DNA of 64,000 nt from Desulfuribacillus stibiiarsenatis (GCF_001742305.1 NZ_MJAT01000037.1:1-64000); one strand, 5' to 3'; positions 45,090 through 53,896 are shown, numbered from the stretch's first letter. Translations and numbers: made by a program. The notes: generated by a model not told the origin, from the sequence alone.

Positions 45090-45773
45090 ATGTTTCAACA
45101 ATTGCGCCAAATTCCTGTAATGAATGAGCTTTCAGATATTACATTAGAGGAAATTATGAATAATATAATTATAAAAGACTATCGTGCAGACGAGATGATT
45201 TATGTAGAAGGTGAACCATCTCAGTATGTATTTTTAGTTGTGAGTGGAAGGATTAAAATCACGAAAGTAAGTTCCACTGGCAGAGAGAAAATCCTGCATA
45301 TTATCCGTGAAAATGAGATGTTTGGTGAACAAGCGATTTTTGAAGATGGAATGAATCCCGCTTCCGCGAAAACAATCGAAAAATCGGTGATATTCCTGAT
45401 CCGCTTAGAGACAGTGAAAAAGCTGATGATAGAAGATAATCGGTTCTCAAAAATGTTATTACAGGTTATGAACTTGAAATTAAAACAAGCATATAGACAG
45501 ATCATTAATTTGTCATTTAAAGACACGTATAGTAGATTAGCTAGTCGTATATTTAAGCTTTCAAGGGACCATGGAGTTCGCCATGAATACGGACTTTTTA
45601 TTAAAGCGAAGCTAACACAACAAGAGTTAGCAGATTATGTGGGTACTTCACGGGAAACAATCAGTAGAATTCTATCGGATTTAGTTCAAAAGGAAATTCT
45701 GCATGTCGATCGCCATAAGATTTATGTGAAAGACGTGGATGCATTAAAAGAACTAGCGCTTGGAAGTGTGTAG
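45090..45773 (+). CDS. Crp/Fnr-family transcriptional regulator
   Basis: A 227-residue protein: cyclic-nucleotide-binding beta-barrel (~20-120, with VSGRIKITKVSSTGREKIL and FGEQAIFEDG), dimer helix and a Crp-type winged helix with TQQELADYVGTSRETISRILSDL. It lacks the N-terminal Cys cluster of FNR, so iron-sulfur oxygen sensing is unlikely. Ligand unknown. It starts 62 bases after the HD-GYP gene. Confidence 0.92.
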   Translation: MFQQLRQIPVMNELSDITLEEIMNNIIIKDYRADEMIYVEGEPSQYVFLVVSGRIKITKVSSTGREKILHIIRENEMFGEQAIFEDGMNPASAKTIEKSVIFLIRLETVKKLMIEDNRFSKMLLQVMNLKLKQAYRQIINLSFKDTYSRLASRIFKLSRDHGVRHEYGLFIKAKLTQQELADYVGTSRETISRILSDLVQKEILHVDRHKIYVKDVDALKELALGSV

Positions 45774-45794
45774 CATAGTATAAAATTGGATAAG

Positions 45795-45860
45795 CCTTCA
45801 CTGCATATAGGGCAGACCATACGGTCAAAATACCTATAGCTAAGCAGTGGAGGTTTTTTT
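45795..45860 (+). promoter_or_regulatory. Three-tier hairpin: crp terminator that buries the SD of the DUF421 gene
   Basis: Helix 1 pairs CCTTCACTGC (45795-45804) with GCAGTGGAGG (45844-45853), 10 bp with one wobble; helix 2 pairs TATAGG (45806-45811) with CCTATA (45833-45838); helix 3 pairs GACC with GGTC around an ATAC loop (45815-45826). Seven T follow, and the next ATG begins at 45861. The 3' arm contains GTGGAGG, the only Shine-Dalgarno of that gene, so the fold would both end the upstream transcript and block translation. Confidence 0.7.
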
Positions 45861-46667
45861 ATGGAGGAGCTTATAACAAGTTTATCGAGAACTTTGTTTA
45901 TCTATTTCTTCATATTAGTTGTTATGAGGGTTATGGGGAAAAGAGAACTTGCTAAGTTGTCAATTTTTGACTTAGTGGTCTTTATCATGATTGCTGAACT
46001 AGCTGCAGTAGCAATCGAAGACGTGAGTAAACCTTTATTACAAATGCTAAGTCCGATTATTCTTGTAATGGCTTTACAAATTGTAATTTCCTATGTAAGT
46101 CTCAAACAGATTAGTTTCAGAAATATGATTGAAGGTAAGCCTGTCATGATTATAGAGAATGGTAAGATCAACGATAAGGAAATGCAGAAACAACGATATG
46201 ATATTAATGATTTACTCTTGCAATTACATGAGCAAAAAGTGAAAAATGTTGGAGATGTTGAATTTGCAATATTAGAAACATCAGGAAAACTTACGGTTTT
46301 TACCAAAGAATCGAATTCAAAACAAAGTGACAACAGTAATGGTAAAAACAATAATTCCAAGAAGCAAGAAGATGCTAAAGAAGCCCAAGAGGATAAATAT
46401 ATACAAGCAATAGAGATTGGTGATTATGTGCAAGACCAAAAATTCCAAACCTCTCTTCAGACAGACATTCGTTTTCTAGGTTTGCCTTTGACTTTAATAT
46501 CTGACACTAGGGTGCAGGACGATAATTTAGAGAAAATACAACAGACACGGTTTTGGTTAAAGAATATGATTCAAGAAGCAGGTTTTAAAGAATTTAAGGA
46601 TATTTATTACATGAGCATTGATGAAGATGGTAAAATTTACATAGATGCCCGCGAATATGATACTTAA
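45861..46667 (+). CDS. DUF421 (YetF/YrbG-like) membrane protein
   Basis: A 268-residue protein with three TM helices at ~7-85 (LFIYFFILVVMRVMGKRELAKLSIFDLVVFIMIAELAAVAIED is the family signature) and a cytoplasmic DUF421 domain (MIEGKPVMIIENGKI, DINDLLLQLHEQKVKNVGDVEFAILETSGKLTVF). A polar Asn/Lys/Ser-rich insert sits at ~155-180. In B. subtilis the relative yrbG lies between yrzE and spoVB, the same place. Function unclear. The start codon directly follows the T-run of the upstream hairpin. Confidence 0.88.
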   Translation: MEELITSLSRTLFIYFFILVVMRVMGKRELAKLSIFDLVVFIMIAELAAVAIEDVSKPLLQMLSPIILVMALQIVISYVSLKQISFRNMIEGKPVMIIENGKINDKEMQKQRYDINDLLLQLHEQKVKNVGDVEFAILETSGKLTVFTKESNSKQSDNSNGKNNNSKKQEDAKEAQEDKYIQAIEIGDYVQDQKFQTSLQTDIRFLGLPLTLISDTRVQDDNLEKIQQTRFWLKNMIQEAGFKEFKDIYYMSIDEDGKIYIDAREYDT

Positions 46668-46683
46668 AATTCTAAGGATATTA

Positions 46684-48231
46684 TTATTTGCGGTTAATGA
46701 TTTTAAAGCGTATAAGGTCTTCCGTGGATAATAATTTCATTCCTAATAAAAATAGGATATAAACGACGAGTGAGCAGAAGCTTACAAGAGATACATGTAA
46801 CCAATCCTTGCTGTTACTGAATAAGTGATTTCCGATAACAGTTGAAAGAATTAATACGACAGTAATAAAACAGAATTTTAAAATATCAGAAATAGGATAC
46901 TGAACCTTAATATATTTTAACGTACTACGTAAATGTAATAATGTTACAGAAACGAAACTAATCCCGATGGCAATAACGGCTCCTATAATACCTAAAGATG
47001 GTTGCGTTGCAAGAAAATATACAGCGGCAAGTTTAATGATAGCTCCAAATAAACTGTTATACATCGTTTCGTTTGCTTTTCCTAGTCCTTGAAGAATTCC
47101 TGCTAACGGTGATTGTAAATATAAGAAGATCCCCAGTGGTGCTAATATCTGTAATGCCGTTTTTATTTCAGGCTGATTATATAGAACTTTCCCTAATAGT
47201 TCTGCTTGTGTGAATAATATTACGGAAAAATATACACTGATAATTAAACTGAAGTGGATGGATTGTCGTACACGAGTAGTGATAGACTTGCTTTGTTCTA
47301 ATGCATTGGCCTCAGAAATAGAAGGAATTAGTGTGACTGACAATGAGTAAGTGAACACCGTAGGAAATAATAATAGTGGAATCACCATCCCCGCTAATTG
47401 TCCATAATACGCCGTAGCTGCATAGGTTGCAACGCCAGCAATGGCAAGACTTTTAGCAATTACTATCGGCTCGAGTGCATACGTCAATGAGCCGATTGCG
47501 CGGCTAAACGTGATGGGTATAGCAGTTTGGGCGATGCTGTATAATACTTGACGGCGCGATTGTTTCTTTACTTTTTGTACGATAGGAGTGTCAAAGGGAC
47601 GATTTCGAAAGCGAAGATAATACGCGAATAATATAATTAACCCCATCAACTCGCCACAAACCATTCCAACCATTGCTCCTGCAGTGGCATACTCTACACC
47701 TTTTGGAAGCCATAAATTAGCAAAGTAGATTACGGCAGATATTCTTAGAATCTGTTCGAAAATTTGCGATACTGCCGTTGGATTCATATTTTGTAAGCCC
47801 TGGAAGTAACCACGCAATATAGCGGATAATGCGGCAATTGTAATAATCGGAGACATAGCAACTAATGCATAATAGGATCGTTCATCTTGTAGGAACGTAG
47901 TAGAAATCATAGGTGCATAATATATTAATAGCACTGTAAATATTGCACTAAGGACTGTGACGATTAAGAAAGATAAATATAGGATTCTGCGCACTCTACG
48001 ACGTGTATTCTCCACAACAGCTTCTGCAACTAACTTGGAGATTGCAACAGGTAAGCCAGCAGTTACAATTGTAATAATCAGTATAAGGATGGGGAAGGCC
48101 ATCTGAAACAAGCCCATACCTTCCGCACCTATAATCCTTGATAAAAAGATTCTATACACAAAGCCCAATACTCTAGAAATTAAGCTAGCAGCAATCAATA
48201 TTAATGTACCTTTTATAAAGGTTTGTTTCAT
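46684..48231 (-). CDS. spoVB: Stage V sporulation protein B (MOP-superfamily flippase)
   Basis: About 515 residues from ATG 48231 (GATGAGG upstream); 14 predicted TM helices. MKQTFIKGTLILIAASLISRVLGFVYRIFLSRIIGAEGMGLFQMAFP and TAGLPVAISKLVAEA are the SpoVB/polysaccharide-flippase pattern. Needed for spore cortex formation in Bacillus, probably by flipping a lipid-linked precursor. Oriented opposite to its conserved neighbours. Confidence 0.93.
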   Translation of the reverse strand: MKQTFIKGTLILIAASLISRVLGFVYRIFLSRIIGAEGMGLFQMAFPILILIITIVTAGLPVAISKLVAEAVVENTRRRVRRILYLSFLIVTVLSAIFTVLLIYYAPMISTTFLQDERSYYALVAMSPIITIAALSAILRGYFQGLQNMNPTAVSQIFEQILRISAVIYFANLWLPKGVEYATAGAMVGMVCGELMGLIILFAYYLRFRNRPFDTPIVQKVKKQSRRQVLYSIAQTAIPITFSRAIGSLTYALEPIVIAKSLAIAGVATYAATAYYGQLAGMVIPLLLFPTVFTYSLSVTLIPSISEANALEQSKSITTRVRQSIHFSLIISVYFSVILFTQAELLGKVLYNQPEIKTALQILAPLGIFLYLQSPLAGILQGLGKANETMYNSLFGAIIKLAAVYFLATQPSLGIIGAVIAIGISFVSVTLLHLRSTLKYIKVQYPISDILKFCFITVVLILSTVIGNHLFSNSKDWLHVSLVSFCSLVVYILFLLGMKLLSTEDLIRFKIINRK

Positions 48232-48298
48232 AAGAAACCTCATCCTCTTCGACAGTTTGTACATTTTATTCGATAACTTAATCTTCTATGCTAGATTG

Positions 48299-48327
48299 TT
48301 TACGGACGGAATCGTGTGTGCTATACT
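48299..48327 (+). promoter_or_regulatory. Promoter of the SCIFF operon
   Basis: TTTACG (48299-48304), 17-base spacer, TATACT (48322-48327), 33 bases before the scfA ATG. Confidence 0.55.
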
Positions 48328-48360
48328 GTTTATGTTACATAGCCAATAGGAGGGGAATTT

Positions 48361-48510
48361 ATGAAACACATCAAGATATTAAGTAGGAATACATTACAAG
48401 ATTCAATTCATACAGGTGCTTGTGGCGAATGCCAGACTTCATGCCAATCCGCATGTAAGACATCAGTAACTATTGGAAATCAAGTGTGCCTACAAAAAGA
48501 ACAGAAATAA
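48361..48510 (+). CDS. scfA: SCIFF ranthipeptide precursor (five-cysteine variant)
   Basis: A 49-residue peptide starting MKHIKILSRNTLQDS with AGGAGG upstream. The core is ACGECQTSCQSACKTSVTIG followed by NQVC, matching the 'six cysteines in forty-five residues' family nearly exactly. Cysteines: 21, 24, 28, 32 and 43. The canonical fifth Cys (position 36, in KTSC) is Val here. Cys32 and Thr37, the reported thioether donor and acceptor in characterised SCIFF peptides, are kept with identical numbering. The radical SAM/SPASM maturase gene follows after a weak terminator. The biological role of SCIFF is not settled. Confidence 0.93.
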   Translation: MKHIKILSRNTLQDSIHTGACGECQTSCQSACKTSVTIGNQVCLQKEQK

Positions 48511-48513
48511 TAA

Positions 48514-48540
48514 AGGACCCAATGGCTGGGTCTCTTTTTT
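48514..48540 (+). terminator. Attenuator-type terminator between scfA and scfB
   Basis: GACCCA/TGGGTC with a 5-base loop, extended by AAAG/CTTT with bulges, and T6. It should reduce readthrough so that more precursor than maturase is made. The scfB ribosome site lies beyond it. Confidence 0.75.
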
Positions 48541-48571
48541 CGTAATTCAGAGGAATCAATTTGGAGGGTTT

Positions 48572-49945
48572 ATGGATAATTCAATACATCAATTTCGTGT
48601 GAAAGATAAATTCCTGGTTTTTGATATAGCAAGCAATACATTATTAGAGTTTGACGCATTAAGCTATCGAGTATTAGAGTTGTTCCGATGCGGGCATGAT
48701 ATAGATTCAATTATACAAACGATGAAAACAGAAGGTTTTACAGAGTCTTCTGAAGAAATATCGGATACCTATCAAGATATACTAACATTGAAAAGTGACA
48801 AAGTTATTTTTACTAAAGAAGTCGTGCCAAGCCACTCGCTATTCGGGAATGACACGATTATTAAAGCTATGTGTCTGCATATTGCACATGACTGTAATTT
48901 GCGCTGTAAATATTGCTTTGCTGCTAGTGGACATTTTGGCGGCAATCGAACAATGATTGATGTGGAAACAGGGAAAGCAGCCATCGATTTTTTAATTGAG
49001 CACTCGAAAGGGCGTCAACATATCGAAATCGACTTTTTTGGTGGAGAACCTCTGATGAATATGGAGGTAGTAAAAGAGCTTGTCGATTACGCTAAACAGC
49101 AAGAGAAACAACATCATAAGATTTTCAAACTTACATTAACGACGAATGGACTCCTGTTGAACGAAGAGATACGTGATTATTTAAATGAGCAAGGAATTAG
49201 TTTAGTTCTGAGTCTTGATGGTCGCAAGGAAATAAACGATAAAATGAGACATACATTGGATGGAGAAAGCTGTTACGATGTCATTGTCCCAAATTTGAAA
49301 GAGACTGTAAAAGGCAGAAATCACGATAATTACTATCTACGAGGTACCTATACCAGCGAGAACTTAGATTTTGCGGCAGATGTATTACACATGAGGGATT
49401 TAGGCTTTGAATATATATCTGTTGAGCCAGTTGTTGCACCTGAGAACTTGAGCTATGCATTAACGGAAGAACATGTCGATACAATTCGCAACGAATATCG
49501 AAAGCTTGCGGATGAATATATTGCTTCTAAAGGAACAAATCGAGAGTTCTCTTTCTTTCACTTCGATGTAGATTTAGAAAATGGACCATGTGTCGCTAAG
49601 AGACTTTCAGGTTGTGGTGCAGGTCATCATTATGTGGCAGTTACCCCTGAGGGAGATATATATCCTTGCCATCAATTTGTTGGTAGACAAGAGTTTTTAC
49701 TTGGAAACGTAACCGAAGGCATTACGCAACATCAGTTAATTGAGCAATTTAAGAACAACAATGTATACACGAAAGTAAAGTGTAGAGAATGCTGGGCACG
49801 CTATATGTGTGCTGGTGGTTGCCATGCAAATGCCTATGCGTTTAATCAAGATTTATTAGAACCTTATGAAACAACTTGTGCGATTACGAAAGACCGCTTA
49901 GAAACAGCTTTATATATTAAAGCACTAGAATTAGCTGAAGAGTAA
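48572..49945 (+). CDS. scfB: SCIFF maturase, radical SAM/SPASM protein
   Basis: A 457-residue protein from ATG 48572 (TTGGAGGG upstream). The N-terminal ~90 residues form the RiPP recognition region (HQFRVKDKFLVFDIASNTLLEFD...). The radical SAM cluster motif is CNLRCKYC (~114-121), and the SPASM region includes CGAGHHYVAVTPEGDIYPCHQFVG and CRECWARYMCAGGCHANA for auxiliary clusters. It forms the thioether cross-link in the scfA product. Confidence 0.95.
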   Translation: MDNSIHQFRVKDKFLVFDIASNTLLEFDALSYRVLELFRCGHDIDSIIQTMKTEGFTESSEEISDTYQDILTLKSDKVIFTKEVVPSHSLFGNDTIIKAMCLHIAHDCNLRCKYCFAASGHFGGNRTMIDVETGKAAIDFLIEHSKGRQHIEIDFFGGEPLMNMEVVKELVDYAKQQEKQHHKIFKLTLTTNGLLLNEEIRDYLNEQGISLVLSLDGRKEINDKMRHTLDGESCYDVIVPNLKETVKGRNHDNYYLRGTYTSENLDFAADVLHMRDLGFEYISVEPVVAPENLSYALTEEHVDTIRNEYRKLADEYIASKGTNREFSFFHFDVDLENGPCVAKRLSGCGAGHHYVAVTPEGDIYPCHQFVGRQEFLLGNVTEGITQHQLIEQFKNNNVYTKVKCRECWARYMCAGGCHANAYAFNQDLLEPYETTCAITKDRLETALYIKALELAEE

Positions 49946-49978
49946 TCTACATTAGAATATAGAAAGTAAGGTGATAAA

Positions 49979-50464
49979 TTGAAAGATTACATTTTACTAA
50001 TCGTTGATATGTTATCATCATTACCTAACGAATTGATAGTAGTTATCATCGCGGCATTACCAATTATTGAGTTGCGAGGGGCTATTCCAGTGGGGGTAGA
50101 ACTTGGCTTGCCGATTTTTCAGGCATGGTATTTAAGTATTCTTGGGAATTTACTGCCAATTCTCCCTATCCTTTATTTCTTTCAGCCATTATCGAATTAT
50201 CTTATGCGATATCGAATCTACCAGAAATTCTATGATTGGTTATACAATCGTACGATGAGAAAAAGTGATAAGGTTCAGCAATGGGGAGCGTTGGGATTAG
50301 TACTTTTTACAGCAGTACCATTACCGACAACAGGGGCTTGGACCGCCTGTTTTGCAGCAATACTTTTCCGTATTCCCGTACGTTTATCTTTCTCTGCCAT
50401 AAGTCTTGGTGTAGTACTTGCAGGGTTTATCGTAGCGTTTTTGAGTAATATGCTTCTAGGTTGA
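49979..50464 (+). CDS. COG2426 small multidrug-export-type membrane protein
   Basis: A 161-residue protein from TTG (AAGGTGA upstream) with about four TM helices. IIELRGAIPVGVELGLPIFQAWYLSILGNLLPI and TAVPLPTTGAWTACFAAILFRIP are the signature of this family, annotated as small multidrug export proteins though the activity is little documented. It lies 33 bases after scfB and could be cotranscribed; it might handle the SCIFF product, but no evidence shows this. Confidence 0.82.
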   Translation: MKDYILLIVDMLSSLPNELIVVIIAALPIIELRGAIPVGVELGLPIFQAWYLSILGNLLPILPILYFFQPLSNYLMRYRIYQKFYDWLYNRTMRKSDKVQQWGALGLVLFTAVPLPTTGAWTACFAAILFRIPVRLSFSAISLGVVLAGFIVAFLSNMLLG

Positions 50465-50587
50465 AGGACTATTTTTTCTGTTGTGGAATTATAGGGGAAG
50501 TAGCTATACGATAAGGTACAATGGAGATATGACAGATAACGATGAGACATAACGAAGAAATATATCCTGTTAACTGGGAGGATTACG

Positions 50588-51127
50588 ATGCAGAAGCATG
50601 ATGTAAACGAGTTTGAAATGGACACTACTTTGCGCCAACAATTAGAACAAACAGAAGAAACACCTCTAAAAGAAACAGAAGTAGATATTAAAATCATAGA
50701 TAAAATTGCTGACGAAGAAATAGTAGAAGAAAATAAAGAAGAAGTTGAGGACGAAGAAGTAATAGAAGAAACAAAAGATGAAATTGCAGACGGAGAAGTA
50801 ACAGAAGAAACAAAAGATGAAGTTGCAGACGAAGAAATAAAAGAAGAAGTTGCTATGGAAGAAACAGTGGAAATAGAAGAGGATGTTCTGAGTCCAGAGG
50901 AAAGAGACAGAATTAAGAAGGCTTTGGAAGATATGTGTAAAATGAAGTCGGAGGAATTTCTTTTATTGGGGATTCAGACAACACCAGAACAGATATGGTC
51001 ATGTGTTTCTCATCAGTATAAGAAGGAATATCCGGAATTACACCAAATCGTAAACGACATCCTATCTTTGAAGACATCAAAATTCATGAACTGGTTAATC
51101 ATCCAGAACCAACGTGGACTTTTATAG
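50588..51127 (+). CDS. comN: ComN-like post-transcriptional regulator with acidic repeat N-terminus
   Basis: A 179-residue protein. The C-terminal ~75 residues (IKKALEDMCKMKSEEFLLLGIQTTPEQIWSCV ... YPELHQIVNDILSLKTSKFMNWL) match the Post_transc_reg family (B. subtilis ComN/YrzD), and the location between spoVB and secD is the same. Ahead of it is a ~100-residue Glu/Asp-rich region made of 13-residue repeats (DEEVIEETKDEIA type), which I do not know from ComN. In B. subtilis ComN acts on comE mRNA. GGGAGG precedes the ATG. Confidence 0.75.
   Translation: MQKHDVNEFEMDTTLRQQLEQTEETPLKETEVDIKIIDKIADEEIVEENKEEVEDEEVIEETKDEIADGEVTEETKDEVADEEIKEEVAMEETVEIEEDVLSPEERDRIKKALEDMCKMKSEEFLLLGIQTTPEQIWSCVSHQYKKEYPELHQIVNDILSLKTSKFMNWLIIQNQRGLL
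50711..50854 (+). repeat. 39-bp in-frame tandem repeats in comN
   Basis: Three full units (50711-50749, 50750-50788, 50789-50827) and a shortened fourth. Each encodes 13 residues, mostly Glu, Asp and Val/Ile. Confidence 0.8.
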
Positions 51128-51143
51128 CCCTTAGGGCTTTTTT
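51126..51143 (+). terminator. Small terminator overlapping the comN stop codon
   Basis: AGCCC/GGGCT with a TTA loop and T6; the stop TAG (51125-51127) is at its base. Confidence 0.75.
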
Positions 51144-51255
51144 GTTTTTGTTTGACTTTTTATTTTTATTATCAGTATAATAGTTTTATTGCTTTTTACC
51201 TGAAGAAGGTATCATTTGATTGATTATAGAAATCCTTAGAGGAGGACATAGCAAC

Positions 51256-52479
51256 ATGGTGAAATGGAACAAGCTCATACTCTTTGTCCTAGTAACAGTA
51301 TTGATTTTTGGTATTACATTGTTCAACGGTGTAGAAAAAGCCAAGGAGATTACACTAGGTCTAGATTTGCAGGGTGGATTTGAAATTCTTTATCAAGCAG
51401 TAGCAACGACAGATACAGAGTTAACGAATGAAAATTTACAAAACACTGTAGCAGCCATTGATGAGCGTATTAATCGCCTAGGTGTTGCAGAGCCAAGTAT
51501 AGATATTGAAGCGAATCATAGAATTCGTGTGCAATTGGCAGGGATTGAGAATCAAGATGAAGCAAGAGCAATTATTGGTACTACTGCGAAATTAGAATTT
51601 GTTACGGAAGATGGACAAGTTGTGATGACTGGTCATGATTTACGTAGTAATGCGAAATACGTACCAGATGAAATTAATCGTCCAACAGTATCCATCTCTT
51701 TTAAAGAACCAAGTTTGTTCGCAGAAGTTACAAGGGTAAATAAAGGCAAAGTCATTGCTATTATGTTAGATGGTGATGTCATTAGTGCACCTGTAGTAAA
51801 CGACGTAATTATTAATGGAGATGCAGTAATCACTGGCATGGAGTCGATTGCAGAGGCAAATCGTTTAGCATTATTGTTAAACTCGGGAGCACTGCCTTTA
51901 GAATTACAAGAAATTAATTCGACTAGCGTCGGTGCTACGCTAGGGCAGATTGCATTAGAGAAGGGTGTTTATGCAGTAATGATAGGTGCAATTATAATTG
52001 TGCTCTACATGATGCTGTACTATAGAGTGCCAGGTGTTGTAGCTGTTATTTCTTTAGTGGCTTATATTTATCTAATTATCAATCTGTTTGTGATTATGGA
52101 ATTCACTTTAACATTACCTGGGATAGCAGCGATTATCCTTGGTATTGGTATGGCAGTAGACGCGAACATCATTACCTATGAACGTGTTAAGGAAGAGATA
52201 CGGAATGGTAAGACAATATTGTCATCTGTGTTAACAGGTTCGAAGAAGTCACTTTCTACAATCTTAGATGCGAATATTACTACTATTTTAGCAGCTGCTA
52301 TATTATTTATATTCGGAACGGGGCCGATTAAAGGTTTCGCTTTAACACTGATTGTAAGTATTGTTGTAAGCTTACTTACAGCCGTATTGTTATCTCGTTG
52401 GCTATTAGTGTTACTTGCTCAAAGCAATTTCTTTAAAAAGACAGAGTTATTTGGCGCGAAGGGAGGCGAATTGAAATAA
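51256..52479 (+). CDS. secD: Protein translocase subunit SecD
   Basis: A 407-residue protein from ATG 51256 (GGAGG ten bases before; an upstream ATG at 51220 adds an unlikely leader). One TM at the N-terminus, a large external domain (LGLDLQGGFEILYQ, INRLGVAEPSI) and five more TM helices with LGIGMAVDANIITYERVKEEI. With SecF it uses the proton motive force to help protein export. In B. subtilis SecDF is one fused polypeptide; here two genes overlap by one base. Confidence 0.95.
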   Translation: MVKWNKLILFVLVTVLIFGITLFNGVEKAKEITLGLDLQGGFEILYQAVATTDTELTNENLQNTVAAIDERINRLGVAEPSIDIEANHRIRVQLAGIENQDEARAIIGTTAKLEFVTEDGQVVMTGHDLRSNAKYVPDEINRPTVSISFKEPSLFAEVTRVNKGKVIAIMLDGDVISAPVVNDVIINGDAVITGMESIAEANRLALLLNSGALPLELQEINSTSVGATLGQIALEKGVYAVMIGAIIIVLYMMLYYRVPGVVAVISLVAYIYLIINLFVIMEFTLTLPGIAAIILGIGMAVDANIITYERVKEEIRNGKTILSSVLTGSKKSLSTILDANITTILAAAILFIFGTGPIKGFALTLIVSIVVSLLTAVLLSRWLLVLLAQSNFFKKTELFGAKGGELK

Positions 52480-53381
52480 TGAAGTGGAATTATGACCTCG
52501 TTTCTCATCGTAAGTTATATTTTATTATTTCTCTTGTCATTGTTCTGATTGGTGTCGGCTCTTTGCTTGTCCAAGGCTTAAACCTAGGGGTGGATTTTGT
52601 AAGCGGTTCGCGTATTACTGCTCATCTTGGAGAACCATTCGACGGTCAAGAAGTTCAGGAAATTTATACGGAGTTAGGCCTTACACCAAGTGTGATTCGA
52701 TCAGCTGGAGACGATAATGACATTGCTATCGCGCGATTTGACACGACTTTAGATAACGAATTGTTACCACAAATAAAAGCGGCATTTCAGCAACAGTTCC
52801 CAAATTTCCAAGGAATTGAAGAGAGTAGTGTATCGCCTCAAGTTGGTAAGGAATTAGCGCAAAAAGCAATCTATTCTGTACTAATTGCATCCATCTTTAT
52901 TATAATTTATGTGGCATTCCGATTTGAATATCGTTTTGCGATTGCAGGAATTATAGCGTTATTACATGATGCCTTTGTGGTTATCACAATCTTTTCTTTA
53001 TTCCAATTGGAAGTGAATCTTCCATTTATTGCTGCAGTCTTAACAATCATCGGTTATTCAATCAATGATACGATTGTAGTCTTTGACCGTATAAGAGAAA
53101 ATCTAAAGTATGCAAAAATCAAACAACCTAGCGATTTAGCTCAAGTAGCAAACGATAGTTTAATGCAAACCATGACTCGTTCCATTAATACGGTAGTAAC
53201 TGTATTGTTTGGTGCCATTGCACTTGTAATTTTTGGTGGAGAAAGCTTGCGTTACTTCTCAATTGCTTTGACAATTGGATTAGTCGCTGGTGCTTATTCA
53301 TCGATCTTTTTAGCAACTCAGATTTGGCTTTCTTGGAAGATTAGAGACTTTCATAAAATTAAAGAAAATCAAGCAAATTAA
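52479..53381 (+). CDS. secF: Protein translocase subunit SecF
   Basis: A 300-residue protein with six TM helices and the SecF motifs GVDFVSGSRI and TIIGYSINDTIVVFDRIRENLK. Start codon overlaps the secD stop (TAATG). Its stop codon begins the terminator hairpin at 53380. Confidence 0.95.
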   Translation: MKWNYDLVSHRKLYFIISLVIVLIGVGSLLVQGLNLGVDFVSGSRITAHLGEPFDGQEVQEIYTELGLTPSVIRSAGDDNDIAIARFDTTLDNELLPQIKAAFQQQFPNFQGIEESSVSPQVGKELAQKAIYSVLIASIFIIIYVAFRFEYRFAIAGIIALLHDAFVVITIFSLFQLEVNLPFIAAVLTIIGYSINDTIVVFDRIRENLKYAKIKQPSDLAQVANDSLMQTMTRSINTVVTVLFGAIALVIFGGESLRYFSIALTIGLVAGAYSSIFLATQIWLSWKIRDFHKIKENQAN

Positions 53382-53402
53382 CCGCGATTCTGCGGTTTTT
53401 TT
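53380..53402 (+). terminator. Terminator overlapping the secF stop codon
   Basis: AACCGC/GCGGTT with 6-base loop and T7; TAA 53379-53381 overlaps the 5' arm. Confidence 0.85.
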
Positions 53403-53465
53403 CTTTTCAAAATATTGTAATATCATTATAATATCTCTATATGATTACAAAGGGGCGCGTACGGT

Positions 53466-53798
53466 ATGCAATGGAATATTATTTTGTTTTTGGCTTTTGC
53501 GTTAGTGATAGCTGCGTTTGCGGTTGTCAATATGGATACGGTCACAATTAATTATCTTTTCGGGGACACGACAGTTCCTTTAATTTTAATTATTATAGGT
53601 TCAGCACTGGCAGGCTCATTGATGATTGCTTCCTTTAATATCATGACTCAAATGTCCAACTATCGTAAAATTAAAGAGTTAAAAGAAAGAATTATGTTTT
53701 TAGAGTCAGAACTAGCAGATTATAAACAAGAAAAAGAGCAGCAAGACATAACGCATTTCTCTTTTGATGATAATGTAATAATAGATGAAAAGAATTAG
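53466..53798 (+). CDS. LapA-domain (DUF1049) membrane protein, YrvD-like
   Basis: A 110-residue protein with two TM helices (~4-21 and ~38-60; AFAVVNMDTVTINYLFG between them is the LapA signature) and a cytoplasmic coiled coil (KIKELKERIMFLESELADYKQEKEQQ). In B. subtilis yrvD has the same position between secDF and recJ. Function unknown; E. coli LapA assists lipopolysaccharide control, not relevant here. Confidence 0.85.
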   Translation: MQWNIILFLAFALVIAAFAVVNMDTVTINYLFGDTTVPLILIIIGSALAGSLMIASFNIMTQMSNYRKIKELKERIMFLESELADYKQEKEQQDITHFSFDDNVIIDEKN

Positions 53799-53865
53799 CA
53801 AGAAGAGAATCAACAATAACCGAATCAACATGAACGTATCAACATGAATCGAATCAGCAAGAACC

Positions 53866-53896
53866 TTAATAAGAGCCCTGAGGCTCTTTATTAATT
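53866..53896 (+). terminator. Hairpin/terminator before recJ
   Basis: TTAATAAGAGCC pairs with GGCTCTTTATTAA (one bulge) around a 4-base loop. T-run is short, so termination may be partial. The 60 bases before it are short imperfect repeats of GAATCAACA type. Confidence 0.6.
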
